Source: Malania oleifera (taxonomy: Eukaryota; Streptophyta; Magnoliopsida; Santalales; Ximeniaceae). Taken from it: a stretch of DNA of 64,000 nt. This document shows, piece after piece, positions 22,578 to 34,245 of the stretch (position 1 is its first letter; each line of letters opens with the position of its first letter). Location of the stretch: NCBI RefSeq assembly GCF_029873635.1, contig NC_080423.1, forward strand, positions 93,725,691 through 93,789,690. The letters run 5' to 3'. Below the pieces are notes generated by a model. The model ran no database searches. It was not told the origin of the DNA and was given only the letters and a program-made list of their open reading frames with translations. Made by a program: the position numbers and the translations under genes.

Positions 22578-23007
22578 TGTAAGAATCCAACCTGAGATCT
22601 TCATATCTAATAATTAAGTAAAGAATAAAAAGGTAAATTAGTAGGCTTCGTTAACGAAGTCATTGTTCTCGTCAACGAAGGCCCTTACACTCTTCGTCGC
22701 CGAAATTTAAAGCCTTGTCAATGTAGAGATACCGAACGAGTTGTAAAATTTCGAAAAAGGGTTCATCGCCGAAGGAACCGGCTCGTCGACGAAACACTTG
22801 AATGGTTCGTCAATGAAGGCGCCGTCTCGTCGAAAAATTGGACAGGATCAAGGATCTATAAATAGGATATTTTCATTTCTTTAAAACTAAGAAAACTCAA
22901 ATCTCTCTCTCTATCTCTCTCTCTCTTTAGAACTCAAATCTCTCTCTCTCTCTCTAGGGATCTAGGCTATTTGTTACCCGAATAAACAATCCAACGTTAC
23001 CACGTGG
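22578..23007 (+). repeat. B3: 5' 430 bp of a third family-B LTR
   Basis: It starts TGTAAGAATCCAACC and follows B2 through the TCGTCGACGA cluster, TATAAATAG (22857-22865) and the double CT tract. The match ends at CCACGTGG (23007). The remaining 1.4 kb of LTR is missing and a minus-strand gag fragment begins at once, so this is a deletion or recombination junction; both partners have a TCAA word near the break. Confidence 0.85.
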
Positions 23008-23008
23008 T

Positions 23009-23490
23009 CAAATTAGTGAACACTTCAATCTTCTTCTCTCTAACAAACGAAGTAAAATACCTGTCAAAGAACAGCTCCTTGAATCTCTCCTAGGTAAAAG
23101 CTATATTTTCCAGCCTCCGGTCCTCTAGCAGTTTTGCAGATAGCCACCAACGTTTCACTTCTCCAGTCATCTTGAAAGCATCATAACGGACCTACTACTC
23201 GTCCGTGCAGTCGAGTACAGTCATGATCTCCTCTATTGTACCCAATTCTCTACAGCCAATGAATCAGGTCCTCCTACAAAAATTGGAGGGTTCATCCTCA
23301 TAAACTCCTTAATACTGCAGCCCTGACTTGCAAGTGGACAGTTATGTTCTTTAGGTTCCTTCTTCATCTCTGCCCTAACCTGGCGGGCTATAACCCGTAG
23401 CACCTTGGAGGTATCAACATCCTCTTCACTAGAAGTATCTGAACCTTTCCTTCCTTTAGCCTATACGTCCTCATCTTTAGGATCCATCAT
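23009..23490 (-). pseudogene. Gypsy family A gag (N-terminal part), broken
   Basis: Read on the minus strand from MMDPKDEDV at 23490, it shows an acidic start (SDTSSEEDVDTSKVLRV), ARQVRAEMKKEPKEHNCPLA, GCSIKEFMRMNPPIFVGGPD, EKWWLSAKLLEDRRLEN and FTWERFKELFFDRYF, all capsid motifs of Tekay-like gag. There are in-frame stops and a frameshift near 23260-23200. The gene is cut off at 23009 where LTR B3 is joined. Confidence 0.8.
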
Positions 23491-23836
23491 GAAAATAGGA
23501 CAGAAAAGAGATAAGAATTTCATATCATAACTCCAAACATCATAATCATTAAATTAAATCCAATAAAAATCCAAAATCTCCATATAAGGACCAATCTCAT
23601 AGCTAAGAAACATCACCGTTGATGGATTTACCGTGGTTTTCTGAAACCATCAATTGAATCAGAAAATCACAGAAGTCTGCCAATGGATTTCTGCCTCCAA
23701 GCTATAAGACAAAATCCTATACTTATCAACACCTAACCTACCCATCTCCTATTTTTCATCCTAACTCATTCCTATACTCTAGTATAAATCATTTCTCATT
23801 TCTCAAAATCCCAAAATCATTACTCTAATGCCAAAA
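23491..23836 (-). other. Leader and decayed primer site of family A element
   Basis: Untranslated leader. Next to the LTR the minus strand reads TTTTGGCATTAGAGT where TGGTATCAGAGC would be expected, a decayed initiator-Met primer site. This shows the LTR at 23837-26028 is a 5' LTR and the element points leftward. Confidence 0.65.
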
Positions 23837-26028
23837 TGTAACGCCCCAAACCCGTAAACTCGACCAATGCGTTATATCTGATTAAATTCTGATAAACCAT
23901 AATTAAATCATACATATGTAGCGGAAAACATAATTATGATCCTCAATCATAAAAATAAATACCAGAGTTTACTAATTCTATCCATATTCCATAATAGCCA
24001 TTCATCACCCGTATTCTCATATATACACATCTCCAAAAATACACAGTATTCCCAAACACCAGTATGTTCCTCAACTATCCATAAAATCCAAAAGATTTAC
24101 AATATAAAACATAAAATACAACTTATTTACATCCCAAATATCATCAAAAATATTTATGCCCTTTTCTTTATCTAGAACCCCAAAAATGCTATCAACACCG
24201 AGCTTCTCTAAGCTCATTTACGTTGTGATCCTGAAAAGATAAATTTGTAATCGAGTGAGACACTTCTCAGTAAAGGAAAGAAAAAATATATACTAAAAAC
24301 AGTGTGTGGTCCACATAAGATTATAATCAACATTTTAATATCATTTGCAAACCCTTAACATAAATTCTTAAAAAAAATTTCGTGATCCTATTCAAACACA
24401 TGCAAAGTATTTACCCACAAGATTACCCAAGGATAAGGGTGATTACCCGCTCATACAAGTAGCACCCCTCTACTTTAATACATTAGGCAACCCAAAGGTC
24501 ACAACTGAAGCATACCAGAGCACTCACCTTACTCAGTAAGCCCTCAAGTGTTAGATTAATCTTGCACACACACAGTTCATACAAAGTTTACCAGCGAAGG
24601 GCCCCAAGAAAAAGGAAATCTACCCGCCCATACAAGTAGTTTCCCTCTACCCTAGTGCACTATGTAGCCTACTGTTACATCTGATACTATTAGTGCACTT
24701 GCCTTTCTCAGCAAGTTCTCAAGCGAAGAGTTTGCCCTGCCCTAGCGTAACATGTTCTACTAACATAAATACTTGACAATACCATAATACATTCTTCTGT
24801 ATGTCGTTATTCAACCATCCGTAAATGTTCATGTTCATAACTTCAGCATTTCTTGGCATTTCACTTTACATAACCTTTCACATTTACATCGTTCACATTT
24901 CATATTTCATATCCATTTCATTCACATTCCCATTTCATTTCATTTTAATTTCATTCATTCGTACTACAACTCCTTTTAGTTGTACATCAAATAGTCCACA
25001 TAGATATGTGTTAGAATATGCTAACACAGCTCCTTTTAGCAGAAAAGTTCATACATTGCCTATAAAATAAGCCAACCAACATTTAACGTTTAATACTAAA
25101 AATAAACCTTCATTTCTTACATAATTATCCTGAAAATATTTTCCACTTTCATCGCTTCATTTTCACATATACATAGCTAAATAAGCAACCCTAAACTAAA
25201 AAAAACATCATTTAAATGGTTGACATTTTATACCCACATGAAACATATATACATATATAACATAATCCATATTTATTTAATATGAGAAAATCCTGGTTTA
25301 ATATATAAATTTACCCCTTACCTGAATCATCAAACTACACCAACAAGTATTCCAAACTGATGCTTGTGATGCTCACCCGGTCCCAGGTTCAAAAACTTAA
25401 TTTAATTAAATAATCTCAAATAAACGGCTGTTTCTACAATTTCTCAATTTATAAACCTTAAATAACCTTTTAAAAACCCAAAATTAAGATTCCAGACCCT
25501 TACCTCAACTTAGGAGCATTTCCTGAAATGCCTAGTTTAAGAAACTGATCCGCTAGATGTGTAGAGAATCTTCCCTAGAACACCGTAGCGACTTCCATTT
25601 AGCGATTTGGGATGAATTCGAGTCAGATTCTTAGAGAGAAGGGAGAGAGACGCGTTTAGAGAAAGAGAGCTGAAAAGAAAATGTTTTCCTCCGTAAGAAA
25701 GTAACCTTAGATCTTAATATACTCGTCCTTGCCACGTGGACTTGTCAATAAGAAGATAAGACTAGTCAACGAACCACTGAAGAATGCTCGTCGATGAGTT
25801 TTAGAACAGCCCAAAGCCTCTCAGTTAATCCTCATCGACGAGACATACTTACTCGGTGACGAGGCACACAACATCACTCATCGACGATAAAATTTTGCTC
25901 ATCAACGAGCACCTGCTTATTATCCCTTTTTAAATTATTTTCCTCTCTTTTCCTTTATTCCTTATTTATCTTTTCCATTTATAATTTTTTATAATTATTT
26001 TATCATTAAATTTTTTCGAGTCATTACA
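23837..26028 (-). repeat. 5' LTR of gypsy family A (minus strand)
   Basis: On the minus strand it begins TGTAATGACTCG (26028) and ends TTTGGGGCGTTACA (23837), 2192 bp. Near its start are several decayed CTCGTCGACGAG-type words (25760-25910). TGAGAAGTGTCTCA lies at 24256-24269. It resembles the LTR at 1509-3566 in start, promoter region, module order and end. The rest of the element beyond the gag start has been lost. Confidence 0.85.
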
Positions 26029-26667
26029 GCTTTGCATATTGAGATTTTACCACGTAATATACACAAAAATCTCATTTAAAATAATATCGCATACACCTTC
26101 AATTATTTGAAACAACCTTTATAAAGTAAAATCTCACTTAGTAGGGCAAAGCGAACAATACCTCACCAATCATCGGAGTTCGGTCAAGATTATTATACAT
26201 AGTACCACAAGTGCCCTACATGTTAAGATTTTGCCACATAATATGCAACAAGATATCATTTAAAAACAACTTCACATCACTAACTCGCATTAATATCCTA
26301 TTATTAAATGTGATATTTAAGGCTCCGAAGCATCAATGTTATGCACAAGTGTAAAGCTTATGTGCAAGAGCCCATTCACAGGAATGTGAATATATGCCAT
26401 TTAATATAGTTCCAATATTAGATATCATTAAATATCGGTTATTCACGTTTCTTTAATGTGGTAACGTATTTTATAATGCGCGCAAAGAGTTACAAAATAA
26501 AGTTATGTTTTTCTCTATATTTGAAGGAAAGATATTACATTTTAATGCTCCCTTCAATTTAGAATTTTGTGAGAAAAAATGAAAGTGAAAAAAAAAAAAG
26601 ATAGAACTCAAATTTTGTTTTGTAATTTCTCTCTTTCTAAAAAATAATTAAGAACAAAAATGTAATC
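26029..26667. other. AT-rich non-coding sequence between two elements
   Basis: No gene. An imperfect direct repeat stands out: about 26033-26084 and 26222-26264 both read like TTGAGATTTTACCACGTAAT followed by an ATGC/ACAC and ATTT stretch. Origin unknown. Confidence 0.45.
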
Positions 26668-27143
26668 TGTAACGCCTCGACCCTCTAAGTTGGCTCGGAG
26701 TGCTACTATACATACATAACATGCATATCTTTGATACCATACATATACAACCCGCCTAAACAAGGAAAAAACAGGTGTTTCATACTAATATGTATAAACA
26801 TACATAGCGGAATTACATCATCAACTATCACTTACCAGAGTTTCTAACTGTTTCTCTCATATACATCCTTACATAATTAAAACATAATTTGATACTACAA
26901 TGACCAAAAGACAAACACTAACTAACATCTCACGAGCTCTGACAAGGACTGTCTGCTATCTAACTCAACCCAAAAGATTGTTAGGCTCAATCCCTCGGAA
27001 GACCAAAAATACATTTGTATGATAGGGTGAGACACCTCTCAGTAAGATGGATTACATTATTATCAGAGTGTAGTTAACATGAGATTTTTTTTTTACAAAA
27101 TACTTCTAACATTAATCATTTAACTGGCATTTAAAACTCTACT

Positions 27144-27200
<57 letters not shown>

Positions 27201-28292
27201 TTTCTATAGTAAATGTGCTCATATATGCCTAGAAGATATAGCCTGGTCTGTAGGACTAGCGTCGTTATGCCATCACATACATGTAAGACATGCTTCCCCC
27301 CATAACGAGTTGTGTAGCCTGAAGGCTAGACCTAGCAAATAGTCGGCCGACTAATGCTAAGTCAAACATAAAGTAGCACGACGGTGCCTATTCAATCTGT
27401 GCCCTAAGTCACCAATCGCCTTTCCCATCCACACCCTCGTCGTATGAATTGTACCTCTACATACATTTAGCTACGGTACCGAGCTTTAACATGAGAGCAT
27501 AATAACAGGGTTCTACTATCATATATGGCAATTTACATCATATAAAAAATGTAATTATAATTCATTTCATAAATCTATACATAACTCTACTGCATATATG
27601 CTAGATACTAACTCGGTAAAAACCGGCATATCATATCATTTCTCATATCTCGGCGTATAGCCGTTACATTTCAGTATTTCATAAAACCTGCTCATTTAAT
27701 ACCAACTACAAACTACACTCATGCCACAAAATATTTTCATCATTTAATTCATAAATACATCATCTATTTAATAACGTAGTTTCTGCTGCTAAAATAGAGG
27801 TATGAATATCTCCAGGATATTATTTTTATTAAATATAGATATATAACTAAATATAAGAAAAATGGAGAAAATCAACCCTACCGTCTTTGGTTAATTTTAA
27901 AATAATCTTATGGTTCGAAATAACAATTTCCCAACCGGTGAAAACATTAATAAAGACCAATACCACATTTTAAAAATATCATACATAAATTTAAATGGTT
28001 AATTTTGAAAATAAAGTCGGTTAGCTAAATCGTAGGCCCGAAAACCTTAGAAAAATTGTAACTAAATATATAAAAATCATTTTAACATTCCATTCGGGTA
28101 AAACTCTTAAATATAGCTGACATAATATAATCCCCTTACCTTATTCCTAGAAACGACCCGAGACACTCGAAAACCAAACCCAAACTTTTTCTCGAGTTCT
28201 AGAATCTACTCCACTAGACTCATAGAGATTTGTCCCCTGATCCTCGGGGTATCTTCCGATTGTCGAAACGTGTAATGAACGATGAATGATCG

Positions 28293-28336
<44 letters not shown>

Positions 28337-28686
28337 GGGCGTGGGTTCTAGAGAGAGATTTTTTAGATTTCTTAATGAAGAAGCAAACAAAAATCTTATT
28401 TATAGCTTCGTTGACCTGGTCAAATTCGTTGACAAAATGACATCTTCGTCGACAAGCCAAACAAGGTCGTTCGTCGACGAAGGAAGGACTTCATCGACGA
28501 ACCCCAAGCCTGATATTTTTCGGACGTTTTGGACCTCTTTATCGACGAGGCACTGAATTTCGATGACTAAGCACAGAAGGGACTTTGTCAAAGAGAACAT
28601 TGGCTTCGTCAACAAATCCTACTGCTCCATGTTTAAATTTTCATTTCTTTCCTTCTTATTTAATTTTCAGGTTTTGGGTCTCTACA
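26668..28686 (-). repeat. 3' LTR of element C
   Basis: Minus strand starts TGTAGAGACCC (28686) and ends GGTCGAGGCGTTACA (26668), 2019 bp. TCGTCGACGA-type words occur at 28400-28615, a CT leader tract at 28290-28334 (as GA on plus), a long TA tract at about 27148-27198, TGAGAGGTGTCTCA (minus) at 27028-27041, and the GTTGTGTAGCCTGAAGGC block near 27307-27324. The pair at 39977-42023 matches along its length but lacks about 25 bp of the GA tract and differs in the TA tract. Confidence 0.9.
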
Positions 28687-28985
28687 ATCTCCCCTCCTTA
28701 TAAAATTCCGTCCTCGAAATTTGTTACTGGTTTCTAACACATCATCTGAACTATCACTACTCTGACTCTAGGGAAAGCCAGCGGCCACCCACATAGCAGC
28801 CCCGTCCCAAATTTATTACCTACCCTCACTTATAGCGGAGGAATACCGTGGTTACACATAATGTCTCACGAGATTACAATATCCATACAAAATTCTCCCG
28901 AAGACCAATTATATTCTAAATCATAAACAAACTTACTATAGTGTAATATATACATACCACTTACTTACCATTCTACTTACCTACC
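28687..28985 (-). other. Element C 3' untranslated region and polypurine tract
   Basis: On the minus strand it ends with AAATTTCGAGGACGGAATTT and AAGGAGGGGAGAT just before the 3' LTR, the same signature as in the A and B elements. Confidence 0.75.
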
Positions 28986-30112
28986 TAGCTCTAAGCGTCT
29001 CTGAATAACTAAGGATACCTCTAATGTATCTCTGATTCTAGCTCCCATGAAGCCTCCTCTATTGCATGATTACGCCACAATACCTTTACTAATGGAATCC
29101 TCTTTGTATGTAGTTCCTACTCTCTATAGTCTAGGATCTGAACTAGTATTTCCTTATATGCTAATGTGTCCTTGAGCTCCAACGACTTGTAACTGATCAC
29201 ATGTGAAGGATCTGGAACATACTTCCTAAGCATAGACACATGGAATACGTCATGAATCCTAGGCAATGCGGGTGGTAATGCTATCCTATACGCCACCGAA
29301 CCAACTTTCTCCAAAATCTCGAACGGTCCGATGTACCTAGGGCTCAGCTTGCCCTTTTTACTAAATCTCATCACTCCTTTCATCAGAGCAATCCTCAGAA
29401 ATGTAGCATCACCTACCTCGAATTCTAGCTCCCATCGGCATACATTTGCGTAGCTCTTCTGCCGACACTGAGCTGCTTTAATCTGTTCTCTGATGAGCTT
29501 TACCTTCTCTGAAGCCTATTGAACCAACTCTGGTCCCAAAATTTGCTGCTCACCAACCTTATCCCAAAACAACAGAGATTGACATCTCCGGCCATACAGT
29601 GCCTCATACGGTGCTACCTTGACACTGGACTAGAAACTATTGTTGTAGGCAAACTCAACCAATGGTAGATGTCTAATCCAACTGCCATCTAAATCCAGTA
29701 CACACGCCCATAACATATCGTCTAAAATCTGGATGGTCCTCTCAGACTGGCCATCTGTCTGTGGGTGAAACAATGTACTGAACGTAAGCTGAGATCCCAA
29801 TACTTCTTGAAGACTTTTCCAGAACTGGGAAGTAAACCGTGGATCCTTATATGAGACAATTGACACCGGCACTCCATGCAACCTGACTATCTCCTAAGCA
29901 TAAAGCTTTGTCAGCTTATCCATGGAATAACTACCTTTCACCAGGATAAAATGGGCTGTCTTCGTCAATCTGTCAACCACAACCCAAATTGCATTCTACC
30001 CGTGAAGCGCTAACGGCAACCTCGTGACAAAGTCCATGGAGATGTGCTCCCACTTCCATTTAGGAATAGGAAGTGGTAGCAACGGTCCCACTGGCCTTTG
30101 ATGCTCGACCTT
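28986..30112 (-). pseudogene. Element C integrase core, C-terminus and chromodomain, broken
   Basis: From high to low coordinate: [18 protein letters not shown] (first Asp), HGVPVSIVSYKDPRFTSQFW (the family's SDRDPRF is SYKDPRF, so the second catalytic Asp is lost), [19 protein letters not shown] (Glu kept), [12 protein letters not shown], then LSPRYIGPFEILEKVGSVAY and HDVFHVSMLRKYVPDPSH, and a chromodomain (RIPLVKVLWRNHAIEEASWE). Several in-frame stops occur. It continues from 30566-30770 across the foldback element. Confidence 0.82.
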
Positions 30113-30117
30113 CACCT

Positions 30118-30560
30118 TGATAAGAATTGACAAGCACCACAAAAGGATCCATTGCAAGTTCCAGATGGGTCAATCACAAGGTCAAGAGCTAAGAAGATCA
30201 AGGAATCGATGTAAGGATTGGTGCAATCCATTACAACGGGTGACGACATAGCCTAGTGTTTAGTGTAGACTTTTTATTTCAATAAGTATAGGCATGTTTG
30301 AATTTAATTTTAATTTTAATTTAATTCAAATTTAAATTCAAATAACGTAACCCTAAACACCTATAACTAATAAACATAAAATAGGCCCACATGCCTATAC
30401 TTATTGAAATAAAAAGTCTACACTAAACACTAGGCTATGTCGTCACCCGTTGTAATGGATTGCACCAATCCTTACATCGATTCCTTGATCTTCTTAGCTC
30501 TTGACCTTCCCATCTGGAACTTGCAATGGATCCTTTTGTGGTGCTTGTCAATTCTTATCA
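30118..30560. mobile_element. 443-bp foldback element with TG...CA ends and 5-bp TSD
   Basis: It splits the integrase frame between CQQV and KVEH and is flanked by CACCT on both sides (30113-30117 and 30561-30565). Its ends are TGATAAGAATTGACAAGCAC and the exact inverted complement. The arms, 30118-30296 and 30390-30560, are identical by eye except for one 8-bp insertion (TCAATCAC, near 30171) in the left arm. The loop (30297-30389) is AT-rich and contains a smaller inverted repeat. There is no coding capacity. It could be a hairpin MITE, but a 5-bp duplication and TG...CA ends are what LTR-element integrase leaves. Identical arms suggest youth or arm-to-arm conversion. Confidence 0.85.
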
Positions 30561-30565
30561 CACCT

Positions 30566-30770
30566 GCTGGCATGTCAGGCACTACTCGACGAAATGGGCG
30601 ATCTCTCTTTTCATGTTAGACCACCAAAAAGATTCTCGTAAATCCCTGTACATCTTCATATTCCCTAGATGTACTGTGTAGAGCGAGCGATGTGCCTCCT
30701 CTAGAATAACCCATTGAATCTCGATGTCATTCAATACGCAAATCCTGATGTGGAATCTCAACACCCGTCA
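30566..30770 (-). pseudogene. Element C integrase zinc-binding N-terminus
   Basis: Minus strand: EEAHRSLYTVHLGNMKMYRD then SFWWSNMKREIAHFVE and CLTCQQ. These are the HHCC residues (His in EEAHRSLYTVH, Cys in CLTC) of gypsy integrase. A stop splits FVE from CLTC. The reading continues at 30112 beyond the foldback element. Confidence 0.8.
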
Positions 30771-31390
30771 TATGAGATGTTGAAATCCAGCTTCAATCCA
30801 ACCCGAACTCCCTCCCAAATCCTTCCATAACCTCTACCAGCTCTGCATCTGTCATTTGAGCTACTCTAATCCTCTCCTATAAGGTCGACTGTAACATCAA
30901 GCTAGCAATGAAGGCCTAGTGATTTTCTTCCACTACCTCCAAGCCCAACCTTTCTAGGTCCTTACAGATCTAATGTTGAATTCCCACTACTAAAATCGAC
31001 GCATCAACTGACTTCCGACTCAGAGCATCTGCTATCACATTAGCTTTTCCTGGGTGATAGCTAATGGTACAGTCGTAGTCCTTTATCAGTTCAAGCCACC
31101 TACGTTGCCTCATATTCAGCTCCTTTTGGGTGAAAATGTACTTAAGGCTTTTATGATCAGTAAAAATCTCGCACCTTTCACCATACAGGTAGTGCCTCCA
31201 GATCTTTAGTGCATACACCACCGTTACTAATTCGATATCATGTATCGGGTAGTTCTTATCGTACTTTTTGAGTTGACGAGAGGCATAAGCTATTACCTTA
31301 ACCAGCTACATTAGAACACACCTGAGACCCTTCTTTGAGGCATCACTGAAAATAACAAATCCACCCTCCCCTGACGGATTGGTTAGCATT
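30771..31390 (-). pseudogene. Element C RNase H and linker to integrase
   Basis: The 83-codon open stretch 30970-31221 reads [40 protein letters not shown] and [18 protein letters not shown], the C-terminal half of gypsy RNase H with the DHKS and ADALSRKS motifs intact. The N-terminal half (31222-31390) is present but full of stops. 30771-30969 is the decayed tether to integrase. Confidence 0.8.
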
Positions 31391-31955
31391 AGGGCAGTAA
31401 CAGTCGCTGCTTTAGTTCTTGGAAACTCTACTCACACTCATCAGTCCAATCATACTTCACGTTCTTCCTCATGAGTCGTGTCAATGAACCTGATAAACTG
31501 GAGAATCCTTCTACAAACCATCGGTAATATCTTGCAAGACCCAGAAAACTCCTGACCTCCTAAACATTCCTCGGTCTTGTCCATTCCACTACCGCTTCTA
31601 TTTTGCTCGGGTCCATTGATACCCCTTCCTTGGACACTACATGCCCCAGAAATGCCACTTGCTCTAACCAAAACTCGCATTTCTTGAACTTGGCAAACAG
31701 CTTCTTCTCCCTGAGCACCTAAAGTATCAATCTCAAATAAACTGCATGCTCCTCGAGACTCCTCAAATACACAGAATGTCGTCAATAAAAACGACCACGA
31801 ATTCATCCAGATACTCATGGAACACCCTATTCATTAAGTTCATAAATGCTGCAGGAGCATTGCTCAATCCGAAAGACATAACTAGAAATTCATAATGGTC
31901 ATACCTAGTCAGGAATGCAGTTTTTGGTACATCCTCCGATCTCACCTTCGACAAT
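31391..31955 (-). pseudogene. Element C reverse transcriptase, N-terminal part deleted
   Basis: From 31954 the frame reads [60 protein letters not shown]: the palm and active site FIDDIL are intact. A frameshift after FIDDIL precedes the thumb and connection (KKCEFWLEQVAFLGHVVSKE, SFLGLARYYRWFVEGFSSLS in another frame). Fingers and the first palm Asp (the [11 protein letters not shown] block) are missing because the sequence jumps from protease directly to this point. Confidence 0.83.
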
Positions 31956-32310
31956 CAATGCTGGCGTAACTGGCTGTTAGCCAATCCATCCCCATAATAA
32001 TGTCGAAGTCGTTCATCTCAAACACAATTAAGCTAACTGGCAAAACCCTCACCTGAATCTCCACTGGGAAATCCTGAATCACCCTACTACACATAACTAG
32101 TGACCCTGACGGTGTAGCCACTGATAATACAGCAACTAGTAGTTGTACCCCTAACACTACATAACCTGACGAATCCCTGGGAGATAAAGGAATGTGTCGC
32201 TCCTGAATCAAATAATATCACAACTTTATTCAAAAGCATAAAAATATTACATGTCACCACGTCACCTGCGTTCTCGACGTCGCCAGGAGTCAAGGAATAC
32301 ACCCTCACTT
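31956..32310 (-). pseudogene. Element C protease
   Basis: RVYSLTPGDVENAGDVVT marks the gag boundary, followed by VILFDSGATHSFISQGFV: the aspartic-protease active site is fully conserved, unlike in B1 and B2. After a frameshift near 32190 the frame continues to [20 protein letters not shown], the end of the domain, and then meets the deletion junction at about 31950. Confidence 0.8.
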
Positions 32311-32518
32311 GGGTCGTACCCCTCTGATAACCACCACGTGGCGCTTGAACACCTCCTTGATGTTGCTGCTATAGGGGTACATTGCTCCTCGGCATGCCAA
32401 AATCACGTACCTAATGCCCTGGTTTACCACAACGAAAGCACACACCTAAACCCATCAGACACTTCCCTACATGCCGCTTACCGCAAGTTGGACAAGCTGA
32501 GGAAGATGTGATACCCTG
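32311..32518 (-). pseudogene. Element C gag zinc-knuckle region
   Basis: Minus strand: SSSACPTCGKRHVGKCLMGL then GVCFRCGKPGH followed by a stop. This is the paired CCHC region, CPTCGKRHVGKC being complete and the second lacking its last Cys. It is separated from the rest of gag (34246 onward) by the SIRE-like solo LTR. Confidence 0.8.
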
Positions 32519-32523
32519 AGATG

Positions 32524-34240
32524 TGTTGGCCTAATAAGGCTTACAATTCTTATTTTGATGATAACAAATCATGATATGTTTAATATGGTTCAAGTGAAAG
32601 TTTTTCAGGAAAAAGGCAAAGATTAAAGGAAGTGACAAAGTTCAAGAGGATGATAAAGCTTATGGATTAAAAAGAGATCTTAAAGAGCATGAGGATTAAA
32701 AATGACTTTATGAAAGCTCAAAGAAAAGATCGAAAACACAAAGATGATGAAAGAACAAGATTGAATAACAAAATATTTAATTAAGGATGTTTTGAATGTA
32801 AGTACTTCAAGTTAATTTCAAGTATAAATTGATTTGAAGCTCTCATAAAATCTAAAGAAACTCATAAATATGTTTTTAAGGAAACTCTAAAGAAAAATTT
32901 TATAATCAATGAAAAGAAAAGGTTTTGAAAAAGTAAAGTTGTTGAAAAACAGAAGGGCTAGGCAACTATCCTATTGTGGCAGGCGACTACCAAAATAAGT
33001 GAAGTATTTTTCATAGAGAAAGTAGCATGACAGGCGACTGCCTGAACATGCCAGGTGCCTGGGTGGTCATGCTAGGAGACTGCCAGTGTTCTGTGTTGTG
33101 AGTTTGTTCTATGACAGGCGACTGCCAAGTCGTGGCAGGCGATTATCACTCGAACGTGGGCTTAAAAACTCTCAACGGGAAGATTTTTTAAATGATGTTT
33201 TTGGACACTATTATTTTGAAAAATTTGGAAACTACTTCAAGGAAACTTTGGTGGTAAGGAATTACTCTTAAACATCTATAAATAGCCCCAAACTTCAAAG
33301 ATTTTATACACCAAGAAATTTCTCAAGCAATCAAAGTTCTCAAAGGCTCTCAAACTCTCTTGTGTTCAACTACTAAATTGCTACTAATTCAAACTCCGAA
33401 GTAAAGCTTTCAAAGTCAGAATCTTTCAAATTGTGGAAGATATTTGGTGATCTATATTGAGTGTTAAGCCTCAAATTCTTTTATATTTGAATTACTTTAA
33501 AGTATTATTATGCTGAATGTTGTACTAACATACTCTGCTGTGAGAGTGTTTTTCTTGTACACAAAATCTTCTTTATCTTGGTTCTTATTCATATACGATT
33601 CAGGGTTGTTGGATCGTTGACCAAACAAGGGTATATTGTTTGGAGAAGGCGGGCTCTAGCCTTGGCCAAGGAGTGATTGTAAACAGGTGTTGTACCACCC
33701 GGTAACGGAACTGCTATAGTGGAACCCTTCGGTGTTTTGCCAAGGGAGAGGATGTAGGCTGTGTTGAAGCCGAACCTTGTAAAAACCTTGTGTCTTTCTC
33801 TCTTCTTTACTTTCTATTTTCTACACTTGCTGTTATTGTGTGATTCAAAGTGCAGGTTGCAGGTTTAAAAAGTTAGACATAAACAAAGACTCTTGATATT
33901 TAGAAAGTACATTTTGATTAACCATTTGTGGAAACCCAAAAGGGAGTACATTGGTTAATCTAGGGAAATCTTGATCAAGAAAAGTGCATACAAAGAGCTT
34001 ACTTAAAGAAGGTGGTAAACAATCACAGGGAAATTGACAAAAGTACTAAAATTCTTGGTTGAGTGGTTGAATTGTTTTGGTTTCATTGATTGGCTTGTGA
34101 ATTTAAATTTCAGTATTTTCAAGTGTGATTATCAGTTATTAATTGTGTTTTTCTTGGTATCATAAACAAAAACTCAAAAATTATTAAAATAAAAAAGAAT
34201 CCAATTCACCCCTCCTCTTGGGAAGCTATTCTTAATTTCA
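32524..34240 (+). mobile_element. SIRE-like copia solo LTR, TSD AGATG
   Basis: It starts TGTTGGCCTAATAAGGC and ends CTTAATTTCA, 1717 bp, flanked by AGATG on both sides (32519-32523 and 34241-34245). Its start, the CACCCCTCCTCTTGG phrase near the end and the degenerate CAGGCGACTGCC repeats at 32960-33155 are typical of SIRE-type copia LTRs. No internal region is present. It sits in gag of element C between capsid and zinc knuckle. Orientation is inferred from the TGTTGG start. Confidence 0.85.
32960..33155 (+). repeat. Dispersed CAGGCGACTGCC repeats within the SIRE-like LTR
   Basis: At least five variants of the 12-mer occur (near 32970, 33022, 33065-33093, 33117 and 33139), some inverted or changed, with irregular spacing. 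They lie in the first third of the LTR, ahead of CTATAAATAG (33269-33278), so they are in U3. Confidence 0.6.
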
Positions 34241-34245
34241 AGATG

